This document shows positions 6,697-14,882 of a stretch of DNA of 15,545 nucleotides, piece after piece. Made by a program: the position numbers and the translations under genes. Numbering within the stretch: position 1 is the stretch's first letter; each line of letters begins with the position of its first letter. The notes below the pieces were generated by a model, which had not been told where the DNA came from, did not search any database, and saw only the letters and a list, made by a program, of their open reading frames with translations. This stretch comes from Gammaproteobacteria bacterium (GTDB lineage Bacteria > Pseudomonadota > Gammaproteobacteria > Steroidobacterales > JACDCP01): assembly GCA_013817465.1 (NCBI GenBank), contig JACDCP010000034.1, positions 1 to 15,545 on the forward strand, in the 5' to 3' direction.

Positions 6697-6708
6697 GGGC
6701 TTCAGCGG

Positions 6709-8412
6709 TCAGATTCTTGCGGGAGCGGCATCATGCTGAGCCAGCGATCTGAGCCGTTCCAGGATCGTCTGACTGTCAGCCAGCACCAACAGGATGACGA
6801 GGTCTCCAGGCTGGGCCCAGGCCAGTGCCGCATCGAGTGACTCTGTTTCTTCTTTGAAATGCCGGATCTGATCGGCACGCGCGCCGAGGCGCATCAACTC
6901 GCTGCGAATGACGCTATAGACCTCGCCGCGCGAGCGCCCTCGCCAGTAGGTTTCGAGTTCCGAGACAATGACCGCGTCGAGACCTATCGACCACGCGCTG
7001 CGTGCCAGCTCCCGGATAGACTCGTCCGTTCGGTCGCCCGCCTGACTGAAAGCCAGAAGCCTGCGCTCGCCCGGAAGTGCGCGGGCCATATCGAACAGCG
7101 CCCGCATGCCGTGCGGATTGTGCGCGAAATCCACCAGCACCTTGAATCCCGATATGTTGAAAACATTGCACCGGCCCGGGTTGTTCTCCTGCGACATCGA
7201 GGTCAGCCCACGGCCGATATCGGGCAATGACACACCGAGGCACCAGGTCAGAGCCGCAGCAGCAAGGGCATTGGACACGTTGTGCATCGCCGCCCCGCCA
7301 AGCGCAATCGGGATATCCGCGCTCGAGCAGATCAGCTCGCGCGTCTTCGCATCGATGCGCGTCAGATGCTGCTTGTCCAGCACGAACGCCGAGCCACCGT
7401 CTGCAAGGTGTCCTGCAATGACGCCGGTGCGTTCATCGAGTCCGAACCAGACAATTGTGCCGGAAAATTCAGCAGCTTTTTCCACCAGTAGACGGTCGTC
7501 GGCATTCAGTACCAGTACACCGGAAGATTCGACCGCGCGGCTGACGATCCATTTGATATCCAGCAGCTCGTGCAGATTCTGCGATCCGAAGTCGCCGAGA
7601 TGATCCTCAGCGATATTCGTGATGAGCGCGGCGTCCGCTTTGGTCACTGCAAGCCCCCGCCGCAACAGGCCGCCGCGCGCCGCTTCGAGAATTGCCATCT
7701 CGACCAGCGGCTGGCGTAAAACGCGTCGCGCGCCTTCGGGTCCAGCGTAATCACCGCGATCGAGGATATCGTCGTTGACCGCCGTCCAGTCGGTTGAGCT
7801 CAAACCCACATTCCGGCCGGCCGTTCGTGCAATATGCGTTGCCAGCCGCACCGTCGTCGTCTTGCCATTCGTCCCGGTGACCAGAGCGGCAGGAATGTCA
7901 TGACGCGCTCTCCAGTCGATGGCAGTGATCTGCGGGAGGTCCCGAACCGGCCAGGTGAGGGCTCCACTGCCGAGACCGATGGACACGTTGCCGTCGTCCC
8001 AAAGGAAGGATACGCCGCGATCTTTGGCGGCACGTTCGAGCTCGAGCAGCCGCGGGTTGGCTTCCCTGGCGATTGCGTCGATGAATTCGGCAAGCGCTGC
8101 AGCAAAGTCTGGCAGTTGCCCGTTCTGAAACCGGCTCTCGCAGCACCGCCACGCCCATAGGTTTATTTCTGTGGCTGCGTAGAGCGCGTCAATTGGTGCG
8201 GAAAACGCCATGCTGACGCCACTGGAAAAGTGGCGCGTGTGTGTCCGTGCCCATCCCCAGCCGACCGCGTCGAGCATGCGGCGAACATTCTGCTTCCAGA
8301 TTGGCACGAGGCGAATCGCCTCGTCTTCCGTGCAGCGCACATCGAGAACCGCCCCGGGCCCGTTCAAAAACAGATTCGGCCCGGTCAGCCTGCGCGCATC
8401 GAGGAATTCCAT
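6709..8412 (-). CDS. CphA-like Mur ligase lacking the ATP-grasp domain
   Basis: A 567-residue protein whose residues from about 175 on parallel the Mur-ligase half of the neighbouring CphA. It has the P-loop GTNGKTTT (180-187), ARGGLLRRGLA, the IAEDHLG motif and the LLDIK lysine. Further on are GRCNVF and DFAHNPHG (CphA: DYAHNAAA). The tail GDLVILLVLADSQTILERL also matches. The first ~170 residues resemble a diverged CphA N-domain (GPN near residue 12) plus the hinge (LERAAKDRGVSFLW, against LIRAAEERGIPWLR in CphA). The whole ATP-grasp domain is missing. In CphA the Mur-like module adds Arg to the Asp side chain, so an ATP-dependent amide-bond activity is expected, but substrate and product are unknown. 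It starts 18 nt after cphA with a GGGAAAG ribosome-binding site and is probably co-transcribed. Confidence 0.85.
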   Translation of the reverse strand: MEFLDARRLTGPNLFLNGPGAVLDVRCTEDEAIRLVPIWKQNVRRMLDAVGWGWARTHTRHFSSGVSMAFSAPIDALYAATEINLWAWRCCESRFQNGQLPDFAAALAEFIDAIAREANPRLLELERAAKDRGVSFLWDDGNVSIGLGSGALTWPVRDLPQITAIDWRARHDIPAALVTGTNGKTTTVRLATHIARTAGRNVGLSSTDWTAVNDDILDRGDYAGPEGARRVLRQPLVEMAILEAARGGLLRRGLAVTKADAALITNIAEDHLGDFGSQNLHELLDIKWIVSRAVESSGVLVLNADDRLLVEKAAEFSGTIVWFGLDERTGVIAGHLADGGSAFVLDKQHLTRIDAKTRELICSSADIPIALGGAAMHNVSNALAAAALTWCLGVSLPDIGRGLTSMSQENNPGRCNVFNISGFKVLVDFAHNPHGMRALFDMARALPGERRLLAFSQAGDRTDESIRELARSAWSIGLDAVIVSELETYWRGRSRGEVYSVIRSELMRLGARADQIRHFKEETESLDAALAWAQPGDLVILLVLADSQTILERLRSLAQHDAAPARI

Positions 8413-8430
8413 CGATTTAAGCTTTCCCGA

Positions 8431-11217
8431 TCAGTCGCCGGCTTCTCTGGCAAGGCGCACGCCACGTTCGTCGCTGATAATCTCGATGCTTTCATCGAAA
8501 CTGAATACCTCCGCCTGCGGCAAATCGAGCTTGATCGATGGCTTTTTCGTGATGACGTCCGATTTTGCATCGGAATCGAAATAAATGATCTGCTTCCAGG
8601 TTCGTTTGATCGCATCTGCTAGCACGAGGATCAGATCGCCTGGCTCCGCCATCTGCAATGCAGCATGCGTGGCCTCCTGCTCGTCAGGAATCACGTCTAT
8701 CCGTCCCGCCGCAATGCCTGCTTCGAGCAATTCGTTTTTCAGCATCACGGGCACTTCGCCCTGGGCGCGACCGCGTCGATTGTCGTCAGAGCGGCAAATG
8801 AAGTGATCGAAATGCCCGGCCGCCACTTGCGCTATCTCGCGAATGTCTTCGTCGCGCCGGTCGCCGGGCGCTGATAACACGACGATACGCCGGCCTTTCG
8901 GCTCGAATCGATCGACGAGGTTGCACATTGCCCGCACAGCCGCCGCGTTATGGGCGTAATCCAGTATCACCTTGAACGGGTGCTCGTTGAAGATATTCAT
9001 GCGCCCGGGCACCTGAAAGAATGTTGCGTCGAAGGTGCGAAGGCCATGGCGAATGTCCTCGAGACCGATGTGCAGGTTGTACGCCAGGGCGGCCGCAAAC
9101 ATCGCGTTTTGGACGTTGTGCATGGCGCGGCCCTCGACGGTTGCCGGGATCAGATGCGTCCACACCAGCGGAATGTGATGTTCCTTGTCGTAGATCGTGA
9201 TCATGTGACCATTCATGCCTTGCTCCAGCACAAAAGCCTGGCCGCCGGCCTGAATGTGCTGTTTGACGAGCGGGTGTGCCGGGTTCATTGTCACGTAACA
9301 GAGCGTGCTGGCCCCGCTGTAATCCGCCATCTGCAGACAATGCACATCGTCGGCGTTGAGGACCGCGGCGTCCTGCGCGACCTCGATCGGCACACGTTTA
9401 ATTTCAGCGAGCTGTTCGAGGGTTTCGATGCCGCGCAGACCGAGGTGGTCCGAAGTCACATTGAGACAGGCGGCAACATTGCATTCAGGAAAGCCGAGTC
9501 CACCGCGCAACATTCCGCCGCGCGCCGTTTCCAGGACTGCCGCATCGACCGACGGGTCGCGCAAGATCATTTTCGCTGATGCCGGGCCGGTCATGTCCCC
9601 CGGTACGGACAACTGCGCGTCGATGTAGACACCGTCCGTCGAAGTCAGTCCCACAGTAAAACCCTTCAATTTCAGAATGTGAGCGAGTATCCGCGCGGTG
9701 GTCGTCTTGCCGTTCGTTCCCGTTACCGCCGCGATCGGGATCCGGCACTGAGCATCGGCGGGGAAAAGCATATCGATGACCGGCCCGGATACATCTCGTG
9801 GTGTGCCTTCGCTAGGGGCGACGTGCATGCGGAATCCGGGGCCGGCATTGACTTCACAGATACCACCGCCGGCATCTCTGTAGGACTTGCTGATGTCTTC
9901 GGTCAGAAAATCGACACCACCGATATCGAGGCCGATCGCCTTGACTGTGCGAATCGCCATCTCGCGGTTATCCGGATGGACATCATCGGTCACGTCGATT
10001 GCCGTGCCGCCGGTCGAGAGATTTGCGGTGGACCGCAAATACACGACCTCGCCTTCCGCAGGCACGGTACTTCTGTTGTAGCCGAGCTTTGCCAGCAGGC
10101 GCTCCGCCTGATGATCGAACTCCAGTCGAGTCAATGCCTTTTCGTGGCCGACACCCCGGCGCGGATCCTGATTGACGATAGCGACGAGCTGCTCGATCGA
10201 ATGCTTTCCGTCTCCAGTCACATGTCCCGGCACGCGTTTCGCCGCGGCAATGAGCTCGCCGTTAATGACGAGCAGACGGTGATCGTAACCTTCGAGAAAA
10301 CTCTCGACTATAACGTTCTGGCCATGTTTCCTCGCGTCATCGAACGCAGCCTCGATTTCGCTGGAGGTGCGCAGATTGATGGAGACGCCGCGCCCGTGAT
10401 TTCCTGAAAGCGGTTTCAAAACGACCGGAAATCCGATACGTTTCGCCGCCCGTTTTGCGTCGCGCGACGTTTGCACCAGGCGCTGCATCGGCACCGGTAG
10501 GCCCAGGTCCCGCAGAATGCGGTTAGTCTCTTCCTTGTCCGACGCCAGCTCGACGGCAATATTGCTCGTGTTGCCGGTCGTCGTTGCCTGAATCCGCTTC
10601 TGAAAACGGCCGTGGCCGAACTGAACGAGACTCTGACGATTGAGCCTGAGCCATGGAATACCCCGTTCTTCCGCCGCTCGTATCAGTGACGCGGTGCTCG
10701 GGCCGAAATCCCGCTGTTGCGCGTAACGAATGAATTGATCTCGTTCCTCCGGAAAATCCCAGTCGCTGGCCGGCGCGTCTGCTGGCCTGAGATCCTCCGG
10801 CAGCAGGTAATGAATCAACGACAATGCGAGCCGGCCAGCCTCGCGGCCCACTTCCTCGTCCTTGTACTGAAACACCATGTTGTAGCGGCCGGGTTGTCCG
10901 TCAACCGAGCGGGTCCGACCGAACGACACCGTTGAGCCTGCGACATTCTGCAACTCGATGGCAACGTGTTCCATGACGTGGCCGAGCCAGGTCCCGTCGC
11001 CTTCCCGCAGGCGTCGAATGAACCCTCCTGGTTCACCATAGGAACATCCGTGTTCGCGCAATCCCGGCAGGTACTCGATCAGTGGATCGATAAACGCATT
11101 ACCGAGGCGGCTTGTCGGCCAGGCCTCCAGCACACCGAGGTCCAGCACGTGGCGGATAACCGGAAAGTGCGCATAAATATTGGGTCCAACGTAGACGTTG
11201 GTGCTGATGATTTTCAC
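8431..11217 (-). CDS. cphA: Cyanophycin synthetase
   Basis: A 928-residue protein that makes multi-L-arginyl-poly-L-aspartate from Asp, Arg and ATP. Three parts are visible. The N-domain starts KIISTNVYVGPNIYAHFPV. An ATP-grasp domain spans about residues 215-480, with the nucleotide loop KPLSGNHGRGV at 268-278 and the metal-binding segment EVNAGPGFRMH near 455; it extends the Asp backbone. The Mur-ligase domain has P-loop GTNGKTTT at 500-507, SDHLG, and DYAHNAAAVRAM, and attaches Arg. The length is near that of other proteobacterial CphA proteins. The start is a GTG (11215-11217), preceded on the minus strand by GAGG and AGGG strings. It lies 31 bp after cphB and 18 bp before the Mur-ligase paralogue. 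The full motif set suggests an active enzyme. Confidence 0.97.
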   Translation of the reverse strand: MKIISTNVYVGPNIYAHFPVIRHVLDLGVLEAWPTSRLGNAFIDPLIEYLPGLREHGCSYGEPGGFIRRLREGDGTWLGHVMEHVAIELQNVAGSTVSFGRTRSVDGQPGRYNMVFQYKDEEVGREAGRLALSLIHYLLPEDLRPADAPASDWDFPEERDQFIRYAQQRDFGPSTASLIRAAEERGIPWLRLNRQSLVQFGHGRFQKRIQATTTGNTSNIAVELASDKEETNRILRDLGLPVPMQRLVQTSRDAKRAAKRIGFPVVLKPLSGNHGRGVSINLRTSSEIEAAFDDARKHGQNVIVESFLEGYDHRLLVINGELIAAAKRVPGHVTGDGKHSIEQLVAIVNQDPRRGVGHEKALTRLEFDHQAERLLAKLGYNRSTVPAEGEVVYLRSTANLSTGGTAIDVTDDVHPDNREMAIRTVKAIGLDIGGVDFLTEDISKSYRDAGGGICEVNAGPGFRMHVAPSEGTPRDVSGPVIDMLFPADAQCRIPIAAVTGTNGKTTTARILAHILKLKGFTVGLTSTDGVYIDAQLSVPGDMTGPASAKMILRDPSVDAAVLETARGGMLRGGLGFPECNVAACLNVTSDHLGLRGIETLEQLAEIKRVPIEVAQDAAVLNADDVHCLQMADYSGASTLCYVTMNPAHPLVKQHIQAGGQAFVLEQGMNGHMITIYDKEHHIPLVWTHLIPATVEGRAMHNVQNAMFAAALAYNLHIGLEDIRHGLRTFDATFFQVPGRMNIFNEHPFKVILDYAHNAAAVRAMCNLVDRFEPKGRRIVVLSAPGDRRDEDIREIAQVAAGHFDHFICRSDDNRRGRAQGEVPVMLKNELLEAGIAAGRIDVIPDEQEATHAALQMAEPGDLILVLADAIKRTWKQIIYFDSDAKSDVITKKPSIKLDLPQAEVFSFDESIEIISDERGVRLAREAGD

Positions 11218-11248
11218 GGCCCTGCCTCAAGCCTTCTTATGAGATCGT

Positions 11249-12070
11249 TCAAGTCGCATGAGCTTTGCGGGACTTGATTTCGAAGCGACCTCCCGCAATG
11301 AGAATATGCAGCCTGACGCCAATCAGGCTGACGGGCTCACCGCGCCGGGCGCGGTCCATGGAAGAATAGCTCAGGTTCGTCGGATCGATCAGCGTAATTC
11401 CGCCGCTGCCGACAACTTCGAGGTTGTCGCCCGGCTTGATGAATGCAGCAGTATCCTCGTCCAGCCCGATGCCTACGGCAAACGGGTTGTACGCCAGGGC
11501 TGTCAGAAGGCGCCCGAGCCGGTCACGTTGCCGGAAATGCTGATCGATGATGAAACTGTTCGTCAAGCCGAGTCCCGGCGCCATCGTCACCATGTCCGGA
11601 CTCGGCGTGCTGCCCTCGTTGCCGCCGGCAATCATGTGCTCCGCCATAAAAGCAGCGCCAGCCGAAGTGCCGGCAACATGCATGCCGGCCGCATTACGGC
11701 GGCGAATCAATTGCGCCACCGGAGTTCCTCCGATGGTCGTTGAAAGACGCAATTGATTGCCGCCGGTGATGAATATGCCGTCGGCTTTTTCGATATATTC
11801 CAGATATTTCCCGAAATGGCAGTCGTCGCGTGTAATCAGGGGTAGCACGCGCGCATGCCTGATACCCAGATGGCGAAACAGTTTTTCATAAATTCGCCCG
11901 GTATCGCCGGCCTCCGACGCCGTCGGGATAATCGCGATACGCGCCGATGTGCCGCCACAGAGGGTGACAAATCGGTCCAGGATTTCGGGATTGTCAAATT
12001 TTTTCTCGGCCCCGCCGATCGGAACGATATAGCCGCGGGATGTTTGGTCCACATGATTCGAGGGGCACAT
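11249..12070 (-). CDS. cphB: Cyanophycinase (peptidase family S51)
   Basis: A 273-residue intracellular exopeptidase that cuts cyanophycin to beta-Asp-Arg dipeptides. The nucleophile elbow GTSAGA places the catalytic Ser at 136. DQHFRQR gives His178 and Arg180/182, and GLDEDTA gives Glu205. FITGGNQ contains Gln105. These sit at a constant +4 offset from the Ser132, His174, Glu201 and Gln101 that I recall for the Synechocystis enzyme, so the active site appears intact. There is no signal peptide, so it is the cytoplasmic CphB type and not the secreted CphE type. Its ATG (12068-12070) shares one base with the iadA TAA (TAATG), a translational-coupling arrangement. cphA follows 31 bp downstream. 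Confidence 0.96.
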   Translation of the reverse strand: MCPSNHVDQTSRGYIVPIGGAEKKFDNPEILDRFVTLCGGTSARIAIIPTASEAGDTGRIYEKLFRHLGIRHARVLPLITRDDCHFGKYLEYIEKADGIFITGGNQLRLSTTIGGTPVAQLIRRRNAAGMHVAGTSAGAAFMAEHMIAGGNEGSTPSPDMVTMAPGLGLTNSFIIDQHFRQRDRLGRLLTALAYNPFAVGIGLDEDTAAFIKPGDNLEVVGSGGITLIDPTNLSYSSMDRARRGEPVSLIGVRLHILIAGGRFEIKSRKAHAT

Positions 12071-13305
12071 TAACCAGACGGCCCGTTATTGCTTTGCTTC
12101 TCGAACTGTCCGAACACCTGTTGCCGCCCGTCCTGGACATGCCAGATGCCGGCGGCCATGACGTCGCGGATTTCACCCTCGCCGCCAAGCACAATCAGGT
12201 CCGCATCGGCACCCGCCCGGATCCGGCCTTTGTCGTGCAATCGCAGAATCTGCGCGACATTGGTCGTGAATGCGGGAAGCACCGAGTCGAGTGGTACGCC
12301 GCGCGATAGTAGAGCCTGCAATGTTTCCCCGAGGGTTCCGGGGCGGCCAACGTCCATATGCACGAGCTCGCCCTGATCGTTGAACCGCGGCAGACAGCCA
12401 CCGCCATCGGAACTGATGGTGATTTTGTCGATGGGCGCGCCGGAGTCGAGATACTTCTGCAATCCGACATCAGCCGCCCAGGCATCGTCATCCTCTGCAA
12501 CCGGAAAGGCTGTCATATCCACAGTGCAGCCGCGCCGCGCGAGATCCAGCGCCTCGGCAAAAAGATCCTTGCGCCGATTGATATGGGTCGGATTGAAAAC
12601 CCGGGGCGGCAGTTCGCTGGTGTGCAGCGCCTGACGCACCAGATCCAGACCGCGCTTCCCGTCCCCCAGGTGCAAGTGCAAAATGCCGGCTTTGCCGGTA
12701 ATCATGCCAGCGACATGCGCCTCACTGGCGATCCGCAATATCTCGTCCAGCGTAGGCTGACTCGACCGGTGATCACTCAGCGCGACCTCGCCAACGCCGA
12801 TGACCGGATCCAGATGCACTATGTCATCCCGGACGTTTCCGGTCAGCGTGACGGGCGGCACATGGTAGCCACCCGTATGGCACCAGGCGCTCAAGCCATC
12901 GGCGCGCAATGAACGCGTCTGGGCCAGGAGTGCGCGGGTGTCGCGCGTCGAATCGTCTGTCCCCAGCACGCCGACGACCGTCGTCACTCCCGCGGCGGTA
13001 AAGCGGCTCAACGGCAGCGGAGGCACACGGCTGCTGAATCCTGATTCGCCTCCCCCGCCCGTGACATGGGCATGGCCGTCAATGAACCCGGGTATCAGTC
13101 GCCGCCCTTCGAGATCGGCGACGGCCACGTCCAGCCTGGACAGATCCGGCCGCTGTTCACCGATCCAGAGAATCCGGCCTCCCCCAATCAGGAGATGCCG
13201 ATGTCCAAGATCTTGCGGGGCGAATACATGGGCGTTCAGCAAAAGCTGCAACAATCGACTGTTCCCGGGCAACAAAAGGCCGGTAATTTTACACCACGGA
13301 TACAT
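12070..13305 (-). CDS. iadA: Isoaspartyl dipeptidase (beta-aspartyl peptidase)
   Basis: A zinc amidohydrolase that hydrolyses beta-aspartyl dipeptides, here probably the beta-Asp-Arg released by cyanophycinase. With the ATG at 13303-13305 it has 411 residues (E. coli IadA: 390). The frame is open further upstream, but that extension would run into mnmE and shows no family similarity. Visible active-site parts are GHAHVTGGGGE (metal His78/His80, Glu87), GGYHVPP (substrate Tyr), SDHRS (substrate Arg), HLHLGD (metal His), PTHINR (metal His) and SSDGGG (catalytic Asp). The position of the carbamylated bridging Lys162 of E. coli is Glu173 here (VIGVGEVALSDHR). It is the first gene of the cyanophycin cluster, divergent from mnmE, and overlaps cphB by 1 nt. 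The ribosome-binding site is weak, so the start is not certain. Confidence 0.93.
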   Translation of the reverse strand: MYPWCKITGLLLPGNSRLLQLLLNAHVFAPQDLGHRHLLIGGGRILWIGEQRPDLSRLDVAVADLEGRRLIPGFIDGHAHVTGGGGESGFSSRVPPLPLSRFTAAGVTTVVGVLGTDDSTRDTRALLAQTRSLRADGLSAWCHTGGYHVPPVTLTGNVRDDIVHLDPVIGVGEVALSDHRSSQPTLDEILRIASEAHVAGMITGKAGILHLHLGDGKRGLDLVRQALHTSELPPRVFNPTHINRRKDLFAEALDLARRGCTVDMTAFPVAEDDDAWAADVGLQKYLDSGAPIDKITISSDGGGCLPRFNDQGELVHMDVGRPGTLGETLQALLSRGVPLDSVLPAFTTNVAQILRLHDKGRIRAGADADLIVLGGEGEIRDVMAAGIWHVQDGRQQVFGQFEKQSNNGPSG

Positions 13306-13316
13306 AGGCGACCCGG

Positions 13317-13337
13317 CGTTTACCGCTTTGTTAAACG
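13317..13337. repeat. Inverted repeat CGTTTA-N9-TAAACG upstream of iadA (operator-like)
   Basis: Perfect 6-bp arms (13317-13322 and 13332-13337) lie around a 9-nt spacer, 12 bp upstream of the iadA ATG, in the 94-bp spacer shared with divergent mnmE. An overlapping near-palindrome, CCGCTTTGTTAAACGG, is at 13323-13338. It could be an operator for the cyanophycin cluster or a weak hairpin in the leader. The rest of the spacer shows no convincing promoter. Confidence 0.35.
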
Positions 13338-13399
13338 GAAATCCTGGTCGCCGTCCCAGCACATCGGACTGCGCCTTCCGCTGAGGCGGCATCCGGCCG

Positions 13400-14770
13400 A
13401 TGATATCGTGCATGCAGACCTCAACCGACGAAACCATCGCCGCACTGGCCACGCCGCCCGGCCGCGGAGGCATTGGCATCGTGCGCGTGTCCGGGCCGCT
13501 CGTGCGTCAAATCGCCGCAGCGGTCCTCGGCCGCTTGCCGGAGCCGCGCTACGCGCAGGCCGGACGATTTCATGAATCCGATGGCAGCACGATCGACACT
13601 GGCCTCGCCCTGTTCTTTCCCGCGCCGCGTTCGTTCACGGGCGAGGACACTCTCGAGTTGCACGGCCATGGCGGACCGGTGGTTTGCGACATGCTGCTCG
13701 CGCGCGTGCTCGCGCTCGGCGCGCGTGCGGCGCGGCCCGGCGAGTTCTCCGAACGCGCATTCCTCAACGACAAGCTCGATCTCGCCCAGGCCGAGGCGGT
13801 CGCGGACTTGATCGACAGTGGCTCGGCCGCCGCGGCCCGGGCTGCGATGCGCTCGTTGCAGGGTGAGTTCTCCAGCCGCGTACGCGCATTGAACGAGGCC
13901 GTCACGACGTTGCGCGTCTACGTCGAATCGGCGATCGACTTTCCCGACGAGGAGATCGACTATCTGAGCGGCAATGAGGTTCGCGACCGCGCCGACGACC
14001 TGCTGGGCCGGTTCGACGAGCTTGCGCGCGCTGCGCGGCAGGGCTGCCTGCTTCAGGAAGGCATGACCGTCGTCCTCGCCGGCCGGCCCAACGTCGGTAA
14101 GTCGACGTTGCTAAACCGTCTCGCCGGCAGAGAAGCCGCGATCGTCACCGCAGTGCCCGGCACGACCCGCGACGTGCTGCGCGAGCGCATCGATATCGAC
14201 GGCCTGCCGCTGCACGTAATCGACACTGCGGGTCTCCGCGATACCGATGACGTGATCGAAAAGGAAGGCGTGCGCCGCTCGCGGGAGCAGATCGCGCAAG
14301 CCGACCGCGTGCTGCTGATCGTCGATGCCGCGGATCCGCAGTCCGATGATGAGTCGCGCAGGCTGCTCGACGAATCGGCGCGCGACGTCCCGCTCACAAT
14401 CGTGCGCAACAAGATCGACCTGACCGGCGAGCAGGCGGGGGTCGAGCAGCGAAATGGAAGCGCGCTCTTGCGAATCTCAGCCGCAACGGGCGCTGGCCTC
14501 GAAGAGCTGCGCGCCCACCTCGAAGCCTGCGTCGGATATCGCTCGGGTGACGCCGGCCTCCTGACGGCGCGCCGCCGTCATCTGGACGCGCTCGCTACGG
14601 CGCGCGCTCATGTCGAGGCAGGACGCGCGGAGCTGCTGGCGTCAGCGGCCGGTGACCTGCTCGCGGAGGAACTGCGCCTGGCGCAACGAGCGCTCGGCGA
14701 GATCACGGGCGAAGTGACCAGCGACGCGTTGCTGGGCCGGATATTCGCAAGCTTCTGCATCGGAAAGTAG
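13400..14770 (+). CDS. mnmE: tRNA uridine-5-carboxymethylaminomethyl synthesis GTPase MnmE
   Basis: A 456-residue protein that works with MnmG to build the cmnm5 modification on wobble uridine 34 of several tRNAs. An N-terminal folate-binding domain (ATPPGRGGIGIVRVSGP) and a helical domain surround an inserted GTPase domain. The latter has G1 GRPNVGKS (228-235), G2 TTRD, G3 DTAGLRD (275-281) and G4 NKID (337-340). The C-terminal FCIGK holds the conserved Cys453. The ATG at 13400 has a GAGG string 13 nt upstream. The ATG at 13412 (452 aa) fits the family N-terminus slightly better but has no ribosome-binding site, so either is possible. It normally follows yidC directly; here the cyanophycin cluster lies between. 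Its 3' end is a likely phage or island attachment site. Confidence 0.97.
   Translation: MISCMQTSTDETIAALATPPGRGGIGIVRVSGPLVRQIAAAVLGRLPEPRYAQAGRFHESDGSTIDTGLALFFPAPRSFTGEDTLELHGHGGPVVCDMLLARVLALGARAARPGEFSERAFLNDKLDLAQAEAVADLIDSGSAAAARAAMRSLQGEFSSRVRALNEAVTTLRVYVESAIDFPDEEIDYLSGNEVRDRADDLLGRFDELARAARQGCLLQEGMTVVLAGRPNVGKSTLLNRLAGREAAIVTAVPGTTRDVLRERIDIDGLPLHVIDTAGLRDTDDVIEKEGVRRSREQIAQADRVLLIVDAADPQSDDESRRLLDESARDVPLTIVRNKIDLTGEQAGVEQRNGSALLRISAATGAGLEELRAHLEACVGYRSGDAGLLTARRRHLDALATARAHVEAGRAELLASAAGDLLAEELRLAQRALGEITGEVTSDALLGRIFASFCIGK
14753..14770 (+). other. Candidate attachment site (attL) at the 3' end of mnmE
   Basis: The last 18 bases of mnmE, TTCTGCATCGGAAAGTAG, encode the conserved FCIGK-stop. 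The same stretch of mnmE (trmE/thdF) is the known integration site of Salmonella genomic island 1 and related elements. An integrase gene starts 191 bp downstream, in the same direction. The matching repeat at the far end of the element would be outside this window, so the call rests on position and precedent. Confidence 0.55.
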
Positions 14771-14882
14771 TCAGGCGTGCGGCCTAGTTCGTTCCGGTCC
14801 CTTTCCCACTCTGAAAGCCTTGCCATTCCTCAATATCTAGTGCGAGCCGGTGTTGCGCGGTGCCAAGGCGTCAAGCTATGAT

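Noticed and set aside
6709..8412. A peptidoglycan MurE/MurF or folylpolyglutamate synthase
   Set aside because: The motif set and hinge follow the neighbouring CphA, and the gene sits in the cyanophycin cluster, so a CphA-derived ligase fits better than a cell-wall or folate enzyme.
9679..10407. 242-codon plus-strand open frame opposite cphA
   Set aside because: Antisense to the ATP-grasp region of CphA; no recognisable domain and no ribosome-binding site.
11146..11151. CACGTG core in the cphA 5' region as a fourth parS site
   Set aside because: Only the 6-bp core is present; the flanks (GTCCAG and GCGGAT) do not match the parS half-sites.
12358..12912. 184-codon plus-strand open frame opposite iadA
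   Set aside because: Antisense shadow of the conserved amidohydrolase core; composition and lack of motifs argue against a gene.
13306..13479. 58-codon N-terminal extension of iadA reaching into mnmE
   Set aside because: It would overlap the mnmE start, has no similarity to the IadA N-terminus, and the internal ATG at 13303-13305 gives near-family length.
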